DNA of 64,000 nucleotides, taken from positions 124,001-188,000 of the forward strand of contig JABYQS010000003.1 in the NCBI GenBank assembly GCA_022592435.1. Reading direction: 5' to 3'. This document shows, piece after piece, positions 23,782 through 33,414 of this stretch (within the stretch, counting starts at the first letter, position 1; the number at the start of each line of letters is the position of its first letter). Made by a program: the position numbers and the translations under genes. The DNA comes from Cerioporus squamosus (taxonomy: Eukaryota; Basidiomycota; Agaricomycetes; Polyporales; Polyporaceae). Under the pieces are notes generated by a model that saw nothing but the letters and a program-made list of their open reading frames with translations, ran no database searches and was not told the origin of the DNA.

Positions 23782-24190
23782 AGCTCGAGAACGAAGGTGG
23801 GGATAGTGTGTGGATGTGGTAGCCCAAGGAAGGATGTGGTATAAAGATGCGCGACGCCAGCACTCGTACACTTCTTTATCTGGCGCAATTGCGGCTGACA
23901 CTACAGCTTGCGATGTCTAGACCGCCATGGCCAAGCTTCTCGCTTCCGAACTGAGGCTCAGGCAGCCTCAGGCGGGCAGTCAGCCAACGGCGACAAGGAC
24001 TGCCCGCGGACATCCGAGGATACGTGACATTGCTCACATGACCGCGTCGGAACGCGTCACACAAGATTGTAAAGGAATACACAAAAGAGAATGCAAAAGC
24101 AGAAGGCGACCGTGAAGACATTGTGCACTACCGAAAAACAGAAATACAGAGCCACCGCCATCCAAGAAGGACACACTCACGGCATTCTGT
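23782..24190. other. Intergenic region
   Basis: This separates two minus-strand genes: 5' flank of the coiled-coil gene, 3' flank of the SQ-rich gene. No gene is seen. Confidence 0.45.
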
Positions 24191-26038
24191 CTACCAGACG
24201 TCCGCCACTTGGCAAGGCTCTCCATTCCTTTGGGAGTCGAACATAGCCATGAAGTTCCGGACGGGGGTTGGCTGCGTTTCCGAGAGCGACGAGCCATAAG
24301 AATAGGAGCCATCCGACGAGTCCTGCTCTGGAATGGGAGGCGGAGAAACAGAGATATCGTCTAGACGGTCGGGGACATACCCGTTTGCAGGATATGAGAT
24401 TGGTGAAAGAGAGCGGCGACTATCGGAGGCTTGCTGACTCGGAGACGGGAGCTCGTTGCCGTACTCGTCGCGCCCTTTGAACATGTCACGGAAGCGGCGC
24501 ACTTGGGGAGGAGTGATGGTTACCGACTGGGAATCGTATGACGCGGAGGACTCCGTCATCTGGGATGGTACGCGTAGAGGTGACGTGCGGATATCAAAGG
24601 ACGGCTGCGAGGTGTCTTCCTGTGACGAGAACTCGTCCTGCGCGTCATAATCCTGCGACTCTGTTGTACGAGGGGACGGAGACGGCGTGCGAGCTGGAGC
24701 ATGGCCATCACCCTCTTTCGACCTGCGTACCAGTGAGCTTGTGATGTCAAAGTAGAAAGATGTTCCGTACCATCCTATGGCAGCATGCCGTGCTGCGACG
24801 GTTTCGCCCCAAGCAGCGTCCATCTCAGTCTCCATCTGCTGGGAACTCTCGATGACTTCAGGAGAATGCGCTTCACTAGATCCACTGTTCCCTACATATG
24901 GGGACGTGTAGATCTGCAGACTTGGTGGATGCGCTTCTCTCGGTGTGCCTGGCCCACCAGTAGAGACAGGCGGCATTTGCAACTCTATCTCGTCTGTTTG
25001 CGAGCTTGGTACCACTTGCGTTCCTCCGACGAAGGGTGCACGATTCTCAGGATTGGATAGATGATCGTGATGTCCACCGTAATAAGCGGGAATCGATAGC
25101 TCCTGCGTTTGGGAGGAGGGTACCCATCTGTCTGAAGACGTAGAGTGTGGCCTCTGTATGGGGTCGGGAAGAGGCCGATGCAGAGTGGATGTTGATGCTG
25201 CTTGCTGAGGCAAGTCTGGAGGAGGCATAAGCACCAGACTATCTTCGCGGGAGCGCGACAAGGGTGCAGCCTTCCCATTGGCATTGTCGCGATCGCCGTG
25301 GCTAGAGTCGCTAGAATCTAAGCCTGCAGGGGCGCAATGAGTTATGCCATGTTCCACGAATGCAGTTGACGAACCTTCCACAGTCTGCTCGATAAACGGA
25401 GCGGCATGACTTATCTCCTCGTGCGGAACGTCACCCGGCTCGTCCAGCATCTCTTCGACACGCCTTTCTTCATCGCGACGTGACTTCTGCAACCGTCGGA
25501 CATTCGGGACAGTGAGTGGTGGAGATGGTAATGAGCCACCTGCGAGGTTTCCGCGATGAGGCCCTCTATGTTGTGGGGTTAATGGCGGCGTACACGACTC
25601 CGTTATCGTCGCCTCGAGTCGGGGTCCGTCGTCGAGGCCAGTAGATGTCAGGTCTACTACGGCCTTCCTCGTCACCATGTCCTTGCCTGTCGCGTCCAGT
25701 ACGACCACAAGATCCTCCCTTCCACCACGTTCTTGGTCTCCAGCACCCCCCTCCGGGTCAGAAGCCCCCCTGCGCCGCGGGCTGCGTCGGGGACGTGAGC
25801 TGCTTGAAGGCCCGTCCTGTTTGCTCTCTACATCCTGAAGTGAGGTCTGCGGAGTGAGGTTCTCCTTCTGTTTCCGCTTCTTCTTGGGTGGCTCTGCCTC
25901 TCGGTCACGACCTGGAGAGCTCTCGCGCTTCGGAGAGGCTTTGAAGGAACCGGTCTTCTTAGCGCGTTTGCTAGATTTCCCAGAGGTTTCCAAGTAAGCA
26001 GTGATCGGAAGCTGCGCACCGCGGACGGGAAGAGGCAT
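24191..26038 (-). CDS. Disordered nuclear SQ-rich protein with PIP-like motif
   Basis: Unrecognised protein of 615 residues in one long frame, ATG at 26036-26038. Residues 9-16 read QLPITAYL, close to the PCNA-binding consensus Q-x-x-(I/L/M)-x-x-aromatic-aromatic, except the last position is Leu. Basic clusters KRAKK (about residues 24-28) and PPKKKRKQK (about 50-58) look like nuclear localisation signals. The rest is Ser/Pro/Gln/Asp-rich with no folded domain I recognise. The C-terminal half holds about eleven SQ or TQ dipeptides (VPSSQTQEL, VPSSQTDEIEL, FSSQEDTSQP), the density of an ATM/ATR-type SQ/TQ cluster. Two copies of a motif P-x-V-R-x-F-x-x-M-F occur near the end (PQVRRFRDMF and TPVRNFMAMF). 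A 48-base GT/AG stretch near 24720-24770 is in phase and could be spliced out or retained. Its 198-bp upstream region is shared with dUTPase. A role in replication or repair is inference. Confidence 0.7.
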   Translation of the reverse strand: MPLPVRGAQLPITAYLETSGKSSKRAKKTGSFKASPKRESSPGRDREAEPPKKKRKQKENLTPQTSLQDVESKQDGPSSSSRPRRSPRRRGASDPEGGAGDQERGGREDLVVVLDATGKDMVTRKAVVDLTSTGLDDGPRLEATITESCTPPLTPQHRGPHRGNLAGGSLPSPPLTVPNVRRLQKSRRDEERRVEEMLDEPGDVPHEEISHAAPFIEQTVEGSSTAFVEHGITHCAPAGLDSSDSSHGDRDNANGKAAPLSRSREDSLVLMPPPDLPQQAASTSTLHRPLPDPIQRPHSTSSDRWVPSSQTQELSIPAYYGGHHDHLSNPENRAPFVGGTQVVPSSQTDEIELQMPPVSTGGPGTPREAHPPSLQIYTSPYVGNSGSSEAHSPEVIESSQQMETEMDAAWGETVAARHAAIGWYGTSFYFDITSSLVRRSKEGDGHAPARTPSPSPRTTESQDYDAQDEFSSQEDTSQPSFDIRTSPLRVPSQMTESSASYDSQSVTITPPQVRRFRDMFKGRDEYGNELPSPSQQASDSRRSLSPISYPANGYVPDRLDDISVSPPPIPEQDSSDGSYSYGSSLSETQPTPVRNFMAMFDSQRNGEPCQVADVW

Positions 26039-26236
26039 GCCAGGCTACGTCGATGTCGAAGCGTGCGAGACGACCCAGAAGAGCTTTAGCAGTGGCAGAG
26101 GACGACCGCGAAGGCGGGGCGGGTAGGCACGCCGGGCGGAGTTGGCACGCTTCCAGACTCCGACGACGCGTCTCAATCACCTTTGCCACACTCGCGTCTT
26201 GGCCGTGCCACCCGCCTCCACTGCTCCCTTCATCCT
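26039..26236. promoter_or_regulatory. Bidirectional promoter with ACGCGT (MluI-box) site
   Basis: Only 198 bases separate the two divergent ATGs. ACGCGT at 26166-26171 sits inside the palindrome GACGCGTC, 66 bases upstream of the dUTPase ATG. ACGCGT is the core of the MluI cell-cycle box bound by MBF in yeasts, which drives G1/S genes including nucleotide-metabolism genes. Binding here is inferred from motif and neighbours. Confidence 0.45.
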
Positions 26237-26960
26237 ATGTCCGACGTCGATACCCCCCAACTCAAAAAGCGCAAGATGTCCCCCGACAACGACAAGTCTG
26301 ACCTCGCTCCCGTCGCCCGGCTCCTCATCAAGCGTCACTCTGAGAAGGCGCGGCTGCCCACGCGTGGCTCTGCCCTTGCAGCGGGATACGATCTGTACAG
26401 GTGCGTCGCTGACGCGTCTTTCGAAGACAGCAGGCTGAGCGTGTCCCAGTGCTGAGACGAAGGTCATCCCTGCGCGTGGCAAGGCTCTTATCGACACCCA
26501 GATCTCTGTCGCAGTGCCAGCAGGAACATATGGACGCGTCGCACCTCGGAGTGGGCTCGGTACGTCGTTCACGACATGCACAGCCTGAGCTGCTCTAACT
26601 GAGGCTCGCCTTGCCATAGCATCAAAATTCATGATTGACACCGGTGCTGGTGTCATCGATGCCGACTATAGAGGCATCGTCTTTGTTCTGCTTTACAACC
26701 TCTCAGACCAGGACTTCACCGGTGCGCTTTCCCTCTATTGCTGCGTCAACCCGTAGCTGACTCCTGGACAGTGAATGAGGGTGACAGGATTGCTCAACTG
26801 ATCCTAGAGCGCATAGTGACGCCAGATGTCGTCGAGGTTCAGGTGTGTAACACCCATGCCTCGTTGCCCCTCTGCTGACCTTCTCCGTTCACAGGACCTT
26901 GACGAGACACTCCGAGGCGCAGGAGGGTTCGGATCTACCGGTGGGCACACCAATCTGTGA
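26237..26960 (+). CDS. DUT1: dUTP diphosphatase (dUTPase)
   Basis: Hydrolyses dUTP to dUMP and pyrophosphate, keeping uracil out of DNA and supplying dUMP for thymidylate synthesis. It acts as a homotrimer. The ATG at 26237-26239 opens a short basic head, then [20 protein letters not shown]. All five trimeric dUTPase motifs are visible: motif 1 AAGYDLYS (interrupted by an intron after GYDLY), motif 2 APRSGLA, motif 3 [11 protein letters not shown] with the catalytic Asp and Tyr, motif 4 [11 protein letters not shown], and motif 5 GGFGSTG, ending in GGHTNL and TGA 26958-26960. Length, about 165 residues, is normal. Four introns are visible. The frame is open upstream of the ATG but offers no ATG, so no targeting extension is supported. 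Confidence 0.95.
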
Positions 26961-27483
26961 AGATGGGAGGTGCAGTTGCTATGCTGTGTGCATCGCTGGC
27001 CGCATGAACTACGTGCATGAGAAGAGTGTTGTGTAGTAGCATACTACTATCTTATTATCTGAGCAGGGGGCAAGCTCAGAGTCATGATCGAGGTCGACGC
27101 CGCGCCCGGGTCTCTGTGAACCTTGAACCTTCCGCGTTCAGCCTGTATCGACGCTTCTTCGTGGACTCAGAGGACTTGGGAACACACCTAGTTGTTTGTT
27201 GTGCGCATGTACATACATACAAGGACTCAGATGGCGAGCTTGACTGGTCAGTACCGTGTTCCAATGCTGTTCGGCAGTCGGACACTGGCTAGAAGGAGGC
27301 GCCCTAGTGAAGCTTCCGCTGTAACTACCACTACCCGCTGTGTCGACGTTCAGCCTGGTAGTATACTGGCGTGTCGCTCGTCTTCCTCGTCTGCGACTCG
27401 GACTCGCCTGAGTCTGTGCGCCCTGCCTTCGACTGTATTCCGGGCTGAGAAATGTCCTGTAGCACGAGGAGAGCAGTGTACGT
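26961..27483. other. Intergenic region upstream of F-box gene 1
   Basis: Frames here are short. An additional 5' exon of the F-box gene could lie here, by analogy with the two-exon start of its paralogue, but I cannot define it. Confidence 0.35.
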
Positions 27484-29508
27484 ATGCTCCTCGCCAAGCG
27501 TGGTATCCTGCTAACTGCAAGTATCAATGACCTCAGAATCCAGGACCGGCACGTACATGAGCGGATCACCTTCCATGCAGCGGAACTTCTCCGACTGAAG
27601 CAGCTGTACAACACTCACTCCCCTATCTCAAAGCTTCCACCCGAACTCCTCTCCCTCATCTTCGCACTGCAGGCCAGGGCGTTCTATGACGAAGTCATCG
27701 TGCAGTGGGGCAAGTACCGGTACGGTGAGCCCTCACACAGGCCTATCTACTCGTGGATTGCCGTTTCCCAAGTCTCTCGCCAATGGCGCAAGGTCGCACT
27801 CGACTGTGCCAAGCTGTGGACAACTGTCGTCCTTGACGAAAGAGTCGCGCCTGAGCTGGTCCGCACTGTGGTGACACGCTCATGCGGTCTGCCTCTGAAC
27901 GTGGTCTTGAATGCGTCGGAGGAGCTTCATTGCACGGGTGGTTGCGCGTTCAAAAAGGAACCCGAGGACTGTTATAGCGCGGCAATCAGCATCTTGGAAG
28001 AGATACTCCCGCGGACCGTCGCCCTCACTCTATTCATCGATATTCCCAATCACAGCAACGTATGGGACGCTTTGGCCTCCCTCGATACTTCGGCGAAGCT
28101 TGAAGACCTTCGCATAGAGGCGGTGGGGTGGCAGCCATACTCGCTTCGTCGGGGCGCAGGAGTAATGGTTCCGGGGGAGTTATCGTCCGAGCCTCTATCG
28201 GTCCTCCACCGCCTTCGACTGCGCAATGTTAGGCTGGAATGGTCGAGCACACTGTTTTGCTCCTCACTGCGCTCAATCCACCTGTCCAAGTGCTTATACG
28301 GATACGAGTCACATCTCGGTGATATGCTCACTGCGCTCCGCGGTATGGCATGTCTAGAGAGCATGGACTTCGATTCCGTCCCACCTTCCCTTCCCGATAA
28401 CGAATACGAGCCTGTCCCTATGCCCCATCTGCAGCAGGTGCGAGTCCCAGCGGACGAACTTGGCGCCCTACTTGTATCCCACCTTATCCCACCCTCCTCA
28501 GCCTGCGTTCGCTTCTTCGACGTGGGCGAGTCGTATCAGTATTACAAGAAGGACTCGGTGCAAGATGTTCCCGACACCGTCTTGCTTCGTATGAGAGCTG
28601 CAGTGGACCACTTACTCAAGGGTATGGTCGCCTATGCGATCGCCTACGAGTGCCGCGATGGCAGAAGACGTCGCTATAACTCCTACTCCGTGTGCCGTAT
28701 CTGGGCGGCGGAGGACCATTGTCATAAGCTCGATATCCCCGGGTCTTGGGCAGCCATCGAGGGACGGCCATGCAGGATCGCTTTCGACTCTTCGACTCTT
28801 CATGGCCCGCTGCTAGCGAAGACTCTGTCGGCAACGGACCTCCGTCATGTTCATACCATCAACTACCGGGATATCGACTGCGACGGAGCTAGAGTATCGA
28901 TGGAGACGTTGCGGGGTGCCGAGAATCTCTCAACACTCCGCATGTCAGGCGAAGCAACTTTCGCTATGAATGCCGTCCTCTCTGGCTGGACACGGCCCTC
29001 TTCTATGGACGAGGAGACGCGCAAGCAGATTGCAAGAGGTGCTGCCCACAAGCGGTGTCTACCCCCGGATTGGATCGGACTTGGTGACTTGGTCGAGGAC
29101 GAACAGCTGGTTCCGCGTCTCGAAGGTTCCGATGCACCTTCAAACAGACCCCACGACACCAATGGATCGCGGCCGTTGTTCCCCCATCTTCGCACTCTGT
29201 CGTTCTTCCAGGTTGATCTCAGCCTCCGTGAAGGCGACAAGGGTTACATGTTCAAAGACGATGTATCCAGGGTCTTCTGGTGGCGGTATTCCCCGCCATA
29301 CTACGGGCTTGACGTCAAGGGCGTCGTCGAGTGCCTACGACGGCGAGTTGCCCAGGGTGCCTCCCCTATTGAAAGCCTGAACTTCGACACTTGCCAATGC
29401 CGAGAACGCGAACAATTGATACCTCTGGTACACGCTGTTGATGAGGTGCGATGGGACGGGGAAGTGTTGCGAGTGGAGGATTTGGTAGCGAATGCGGATT
29501 TGTTGTAG
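27484..29508 (+). CDS. F-box-like protein, copy 1
   Basis: Predicted substrate adaptor of an SCF ubiquitin ligase, binding SKP1 through the F-box. Uninterrupted 674-codon frame; ATG at 27484 and stop just after VANADLL. A helical lead (HERITFHAAELLRLKQLYN) precedes the F-box core KLPPELLSLIFALQ. WIAVSQVSRQWRKVALD, the conserved second part of agaricomycete F-box-like domains, follows. The remainder has irregular leucine-rich segments (LEDLRIEAVGW, LSVLHRLRLRNVRLEW), consistent with a degenerate LRR-like recognition region. The helical lead aligns with that of the paralogue at 30910-32940, where it begins in a second exon, so the true start may lie in an upstream exon. Such families are greatly expanded in mushrooms; targets are unknown. 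Confidence 0.8.
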   Translation: MLLAKRGILLTASINDLRIQDRHVHERITFHAAELLRLKQLYNTHSPISKLPPELLSLIFALQARAFYDEVIVQWGKYRYGEPSHRPIYSWIAVSQVSRQWRKVALDCAKLWTTVVLDERVAPELVRTVVTRSCGLPLNVVLNASEELHCTGGCAFKKEPEDCYSAAISILEEILPRTVALTLFIDIPNHSNVWDALASLDTSAKLEDLRIEAVGWQPYSLRRGAGVMVPGELSSEPLSVLHRLRLRNVRLEWSSTLFCSSLRSIHLSKCLYGYESHLGDMLTALRGMACLESMDFDSVPPSLPDNEYEPVPMPHLQQVRVPADELGALLVSHLIPPSSACVRFFDVGESYQYYKKDSVQDVPDTVLLRMRAAVDHLLKGMVAYAIAYECRDGRRRRYNSYSVCRIWAAEDHCHKLDIPGSWAAIEGRPCRIAFDSSTLHGPLLAKTLSATDLRHVHTINYRDIDCDGARVSMETLRGAENLSTLRMSGEATFAMNAVLSGWTRPSSMDEETRKQIARGAAHKRCLPPDWIGLGDLVEDEQLVPRLEGSDAPSNRPHDTNGSRPLFPHLRTLSFFQVDLSLREGDKGYMFKDDVSRVFWWRYSPPYYGLDVKGVVECLRRRVAQGASPIESLNFDTCQCREREQLIPLVHAVDEVRWDGEVLRVEDLVANADLL

Positions 29509-30909
29509 GGCGTATAGTAGTACTTACAGCTGTTTGCAGAGGTCGTGGCCAGACGCTGGTTGCACAGCACGCGTTGTGCACGGAAATTCAGAAATTCAAT
29601 ATATCTGAACGACTTGTTCGCATGTCCTCTCTGCCTGAGGCGACTATGCGAGGCGTGTACAGCCCATACGAGTATTTACGAAGCGTTACGATGAGGAAAA
29701 CCGGGGACTCTGAGCGAGTATTGCGCTGTTATTTATGGGCGCTTACTATCGACCCCAGGGCCTGTGGACATTCTCCATCCTCACACGTCGAGAGCTTTTG
29801 CAGCACCTTTGAAATCATCTCAACATATTTCTATGGTATATGGCCATGCCATGTGTAAGTGTGGTACAGTGGGAGGGGGTAGAAACGTCCTAAATGGACC
29901 TGCGGATGAGTAGTGACCTGGCATTGCTATCTCCGCATTCCGGGTACGCAAGGACTCAGAAAAAGTTGGCGCAGGCCGAGGATGCATACTATGGCATGAT
30001 GGGATGTTGTAGCATGTGTCTACTGGTGTTGTTAGCAGCGAACGGATTTCCGGTATTTCTTGAATTTCCCGCGTCAAGTGTCTGCGCGTCAGTCGGAGTT
30101 GGGCGGACACGACTTCTGCAAACAGCTTCCCACATTTGCGCCGAATTTATGTTTCGAAGGTTGACTTCCCCCTGGTGCAAGCGAAGGGCAGTCAGTATCA
30201 CTGGTTCAAGGGCTGTGGATCATCGCATTGGACGCTCTTTCACGATCGGTATCGGTTTGAGAGCCCGGTCTGGTTGAGCTTGCAGAAGAGGGCTGCGAAC
30301 GGAATGTCCGAGGTTGTTCGGGTAAGTAGAGCTTGATGGATGCCAGTCCTAGATGAGCGAGAAGTTAGTACGATTGCTCAGATCTCTCGTCGGCACTGTC
30401 CCAGAATTCTGGTTGCTAGGCGCGTCGCGGGTAACCGAACTTGTCGTCTATAGTACTGGTTCATTGACATGCTAGTGTTCTCGTCGGTTGATCATTGACT
30501 TATGCATGATGCATATCTCCCGTACTCATACTCTGGTCACTCGATAGTGAGATGTCTGAGAGTGCCCACTACTGTAGTAAGTACTGCAGGCCTCAGTCTA
30601 GCGACGCGTTCTGATCGACGTCTGCGCGACGCGACTGTCAATAATATCATATGACCGCGTGGTCAACATCATTTAAGCGCGGAAGGAGAGCAACCTGGGC
30701 CCTCGGAGGACGAGGACTCCTCTGCTCGTGCTTACTGTACCGAAGTCGACCAATGCATCGACGTTCACATCATTCCTATTGACTCTTGACCGCTTGAGCT
30801 CTCTCCCTCTTCCCGTTCTACCGGCACCATCAACTCAGTACTGCGAGCTGCGCAGACGAGGCTGCCGAATCAATCACTCTCTAGATCCTGAGTGCCCGCT
30901 TTCTGGAGG
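29509..30909. other. Intergenic region between the two F-box genes
   Basis: I find no supportable gene in these 1.4 kb. Frames are short and lack motifs. It should contain the copy 1 3' UTR and the copy 2 promoter. Confidence 0.45.
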
Positions 30910-32940
30910 ATGGACTTAGACTCGGACACGCATCCTGGTATAGAGGAGGTCGCTCGGAGAGTAGCAGAGATGCCAATAATGGAGACAGAGTATGTTCTTG
31001 TATCGTTGATGTACACGCGGAGTACTCATGCCGCGATGCTTGTGGCCATCGTGTAAAGGCTGCAACGCCAGCTGAGGGAGAAGATCGCATTTCACTCCCA
31101 AGAAGCATCCCAGTTGAAGAGCCTGCTCAACAGTCGTCTACCGATTGCCAAGCTTCCCCCTGAAATCCTCTCCGACGTGTTCCTGATACAGGCAGCCGCG
31201 CTGCGCCAGGAGAGAGTGGTGTTGCATACCACTTCGAAGGCCGGGGACCTCGACATCCACAAGTCCTTTTATCGGTGGCTGAACGTCTCCCACGTATGTC
31301 GTCACTGGCGCGATGTTGCACTCAAATGCGCAAACCTGTGGACTTGGGCCGCGTTCGAAGAGCGCATTGACGAATACTTCATCGACGGCCTTCTGAAGCG
31401 TTCTCTGACTCTTCCGCTCACCTACGTCCACACCATCAATGCCGGCAGCCACTGCCCTTCATGCATCAGCATGGACGGCTTCTACCAGGCCGGATGGTCC
31501 GGACTCGACTTACTGGCCAAGTGGCTTCCTCGTATCCGGGACCTGTCAGTCTTCATCGAAAGGGATGACTTTGAGGACATGTGGCAAGAGCTGGAGGAGC
31601 CGGACGTTCCTGTCCTTGAGAACCTGCGGATAGAGGCAGTTGGATCGGCACGCATTCGTAGGGAGGACGATGGTGCGACCGTCGTATTGGAGGACGACGC
31701 GTTCCAAACCCCATTGCCGTCTCTGCGTTCGCTCACACTCAAGCACATACAGTTCGGCTTGATGCATACCCTCCTACATGTCTCGCCGTCGTTGCGCCAC
31801 CTTGAGATCACCTCCTGCCTCTGCGCGACGGACAACAATGTTCCGCTTTTTGGCGATTTCCTCCAAGTGCTCCACGACCTGCCCAACCTGGAGACCCTCA
31901 AACTCGGCTGGTCTCTGCAGGATATGGATGCAGAAGGCCGTTACACGATTCCACCCCTCACGCATCTGAGACTGTTGCGGGTGTCTTCACGTCCCGGCTT
32001 TCTCGTGACTCTCATCCGTTACCTCGACCTCCCCCGCAAACCCGCGACGACAGTACACTACCAGTATACGGAAGATGATGACATCGAGGACGACGAAGAC
32101 CTTGATGACATGGATGCGGCGCTCAAGGTTTCGCTTCTCAGCTTGTTCAAGCAGCGATCCCCCTCGTCAATCGCATACGGCGCACAAAGTCCAACAAACC
32201 CAGTGGACGATCAGGTATTCACCTCTTGCCGAGTCTGGGCGGGCGAGCGGACCTCCACAGGCGCGGCCGTTGACGGGAGCCTTCAGCACTCGCCATCGGC
32301 TGGCTCTAGTCTGGAGCTGGACAACGTCCCGCCTCGCCTCATCTATGAAGACGCCAAAAGCGATCGTTTCTGGGTTATCCCAGCAGAGGACGTCGCCCGA
32401 CGCTTCGCGTTGTCGAACGTGGAAACCGTGCATCTCACCGAGTGGGACGATGAAGCCTGCGACCTGAGCTGGGACAGGTGGCTCGAGGATGCATGCAACG
32501 CAACTACACTACGGATGACTGGCACGGCCGTTAGTGGACTGAAGGCTATTTTCCCGGATGCCCCTGGACGTGACGCTGCCATGGATCCGATGGAGCTCGA
32601 CGGCGCTGACGCAGCTCCCGTGGATTCTGGCCAGGTTGCGAGGGGTGGTCCCACCGCATCCCGTGTCATCTTCCCCAACCTCCGTGTCCTTCAGTTCGTG
32701 GACGTCGAACTATACCATGGTCGACTCGACCAGGATCGTTGGTTAAGCCCCCACTTACTTGTCACGGGCCTGCGTCTTCGTCGGCAGCAGCGTGCTCTCG
32801 ATCTTCTGCGCGTGGAATTCATGGGATGTCGCTCTACCGACCAGGAACTCACGCAGCTCTCGTCCCTTCTGACCGAAGGATTGGTTTCGGAATTGCGCTG
32901 GGATGGGCGACCGTTGAAATTGCCTACACCGTCCTCTTAG
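30910..32940 (+). CDS. F-box-like protein, copy 2
   Basis: Predicted SCF adaptor and paralogue of the gene at 27484-29508. Exon 1 begins at ATG 30910 (MDLDSDTHPGIEEVARR) and ends before a GTATGT donor near 30990. A 71-base intron ends at AG near 31064. The frame then continues LQRQLREKIAFHSQEASQL into the F-box KLPPEILSDVFLIQA. WLNVSHVCRHWRDVALK follows, then LRR-like segments (LENLRIEAVGS, LRSLTLKHIQF, LPNLETLKLGW). An acidic loop, DDDIEDDEDLDDMDA, lies mid-protein. The C-terminus ELRWDGRPLKLP parallels EVRWDGEVLRVE in copy 1. Length is roughly 630 residues. The family call is secure; targets are unknown. Confidence 0.82.
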
Positions 32941-33414
32941 ATCGATGATTGCCCACACATGTACTCCAGTGACCTCCAGTGACCCTTTTCATGCTCCTCG
33001 ATCTATTCTACGTCTACATTTGCTGTTTCTCTACCAGCATGGTTATTCTTTTAACACTACATCCTTACTTTCGTCCCACTTATACCCTAGATACATATAA
33101 ACGGAACATTGCGCCAGCTGCAGTACTCGTACGACCATCGCTCATGTGATGTAGCAGTAACTCCCGAAGGTAATATTTTCCACTCGACCGAACTCCGAAC
33201 GGCCGTGGACGAGCTGGGGCGAGTATGTAACGGAGCACGTCCATCGAAAGCAGATACGTTGGGGCAGGTTAGGACGGCCAGCCGAAATTCGTGCAGAACC
33301 CAACACAATCGTCCACTTTACAATCCATTCCAATACGTTACGCAAGCTATCCTACATCGCATCCTCGATCCCGTGTGTACACCAGTCACTCCAACCGTAG
33401 CATACCCACCCAAT
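32941..33414. other. Convergent 3' intergenic region
   Basis: The F-box gene (+) and the HERP-like gene (-) end towards each other here. Sequence is comparatively AT-rich, as expected for 3' UTRs and termination. No gene is seen. Confidence 0.5.

Noticed and set aside
26183..26236. Upstream extension of dUTPase as a possible mitochondrial targeting sequence
   Set aside because: The frame is open, but the codon at 26183 is TTG, not ATG. No in-frame ATG exists before 26237.
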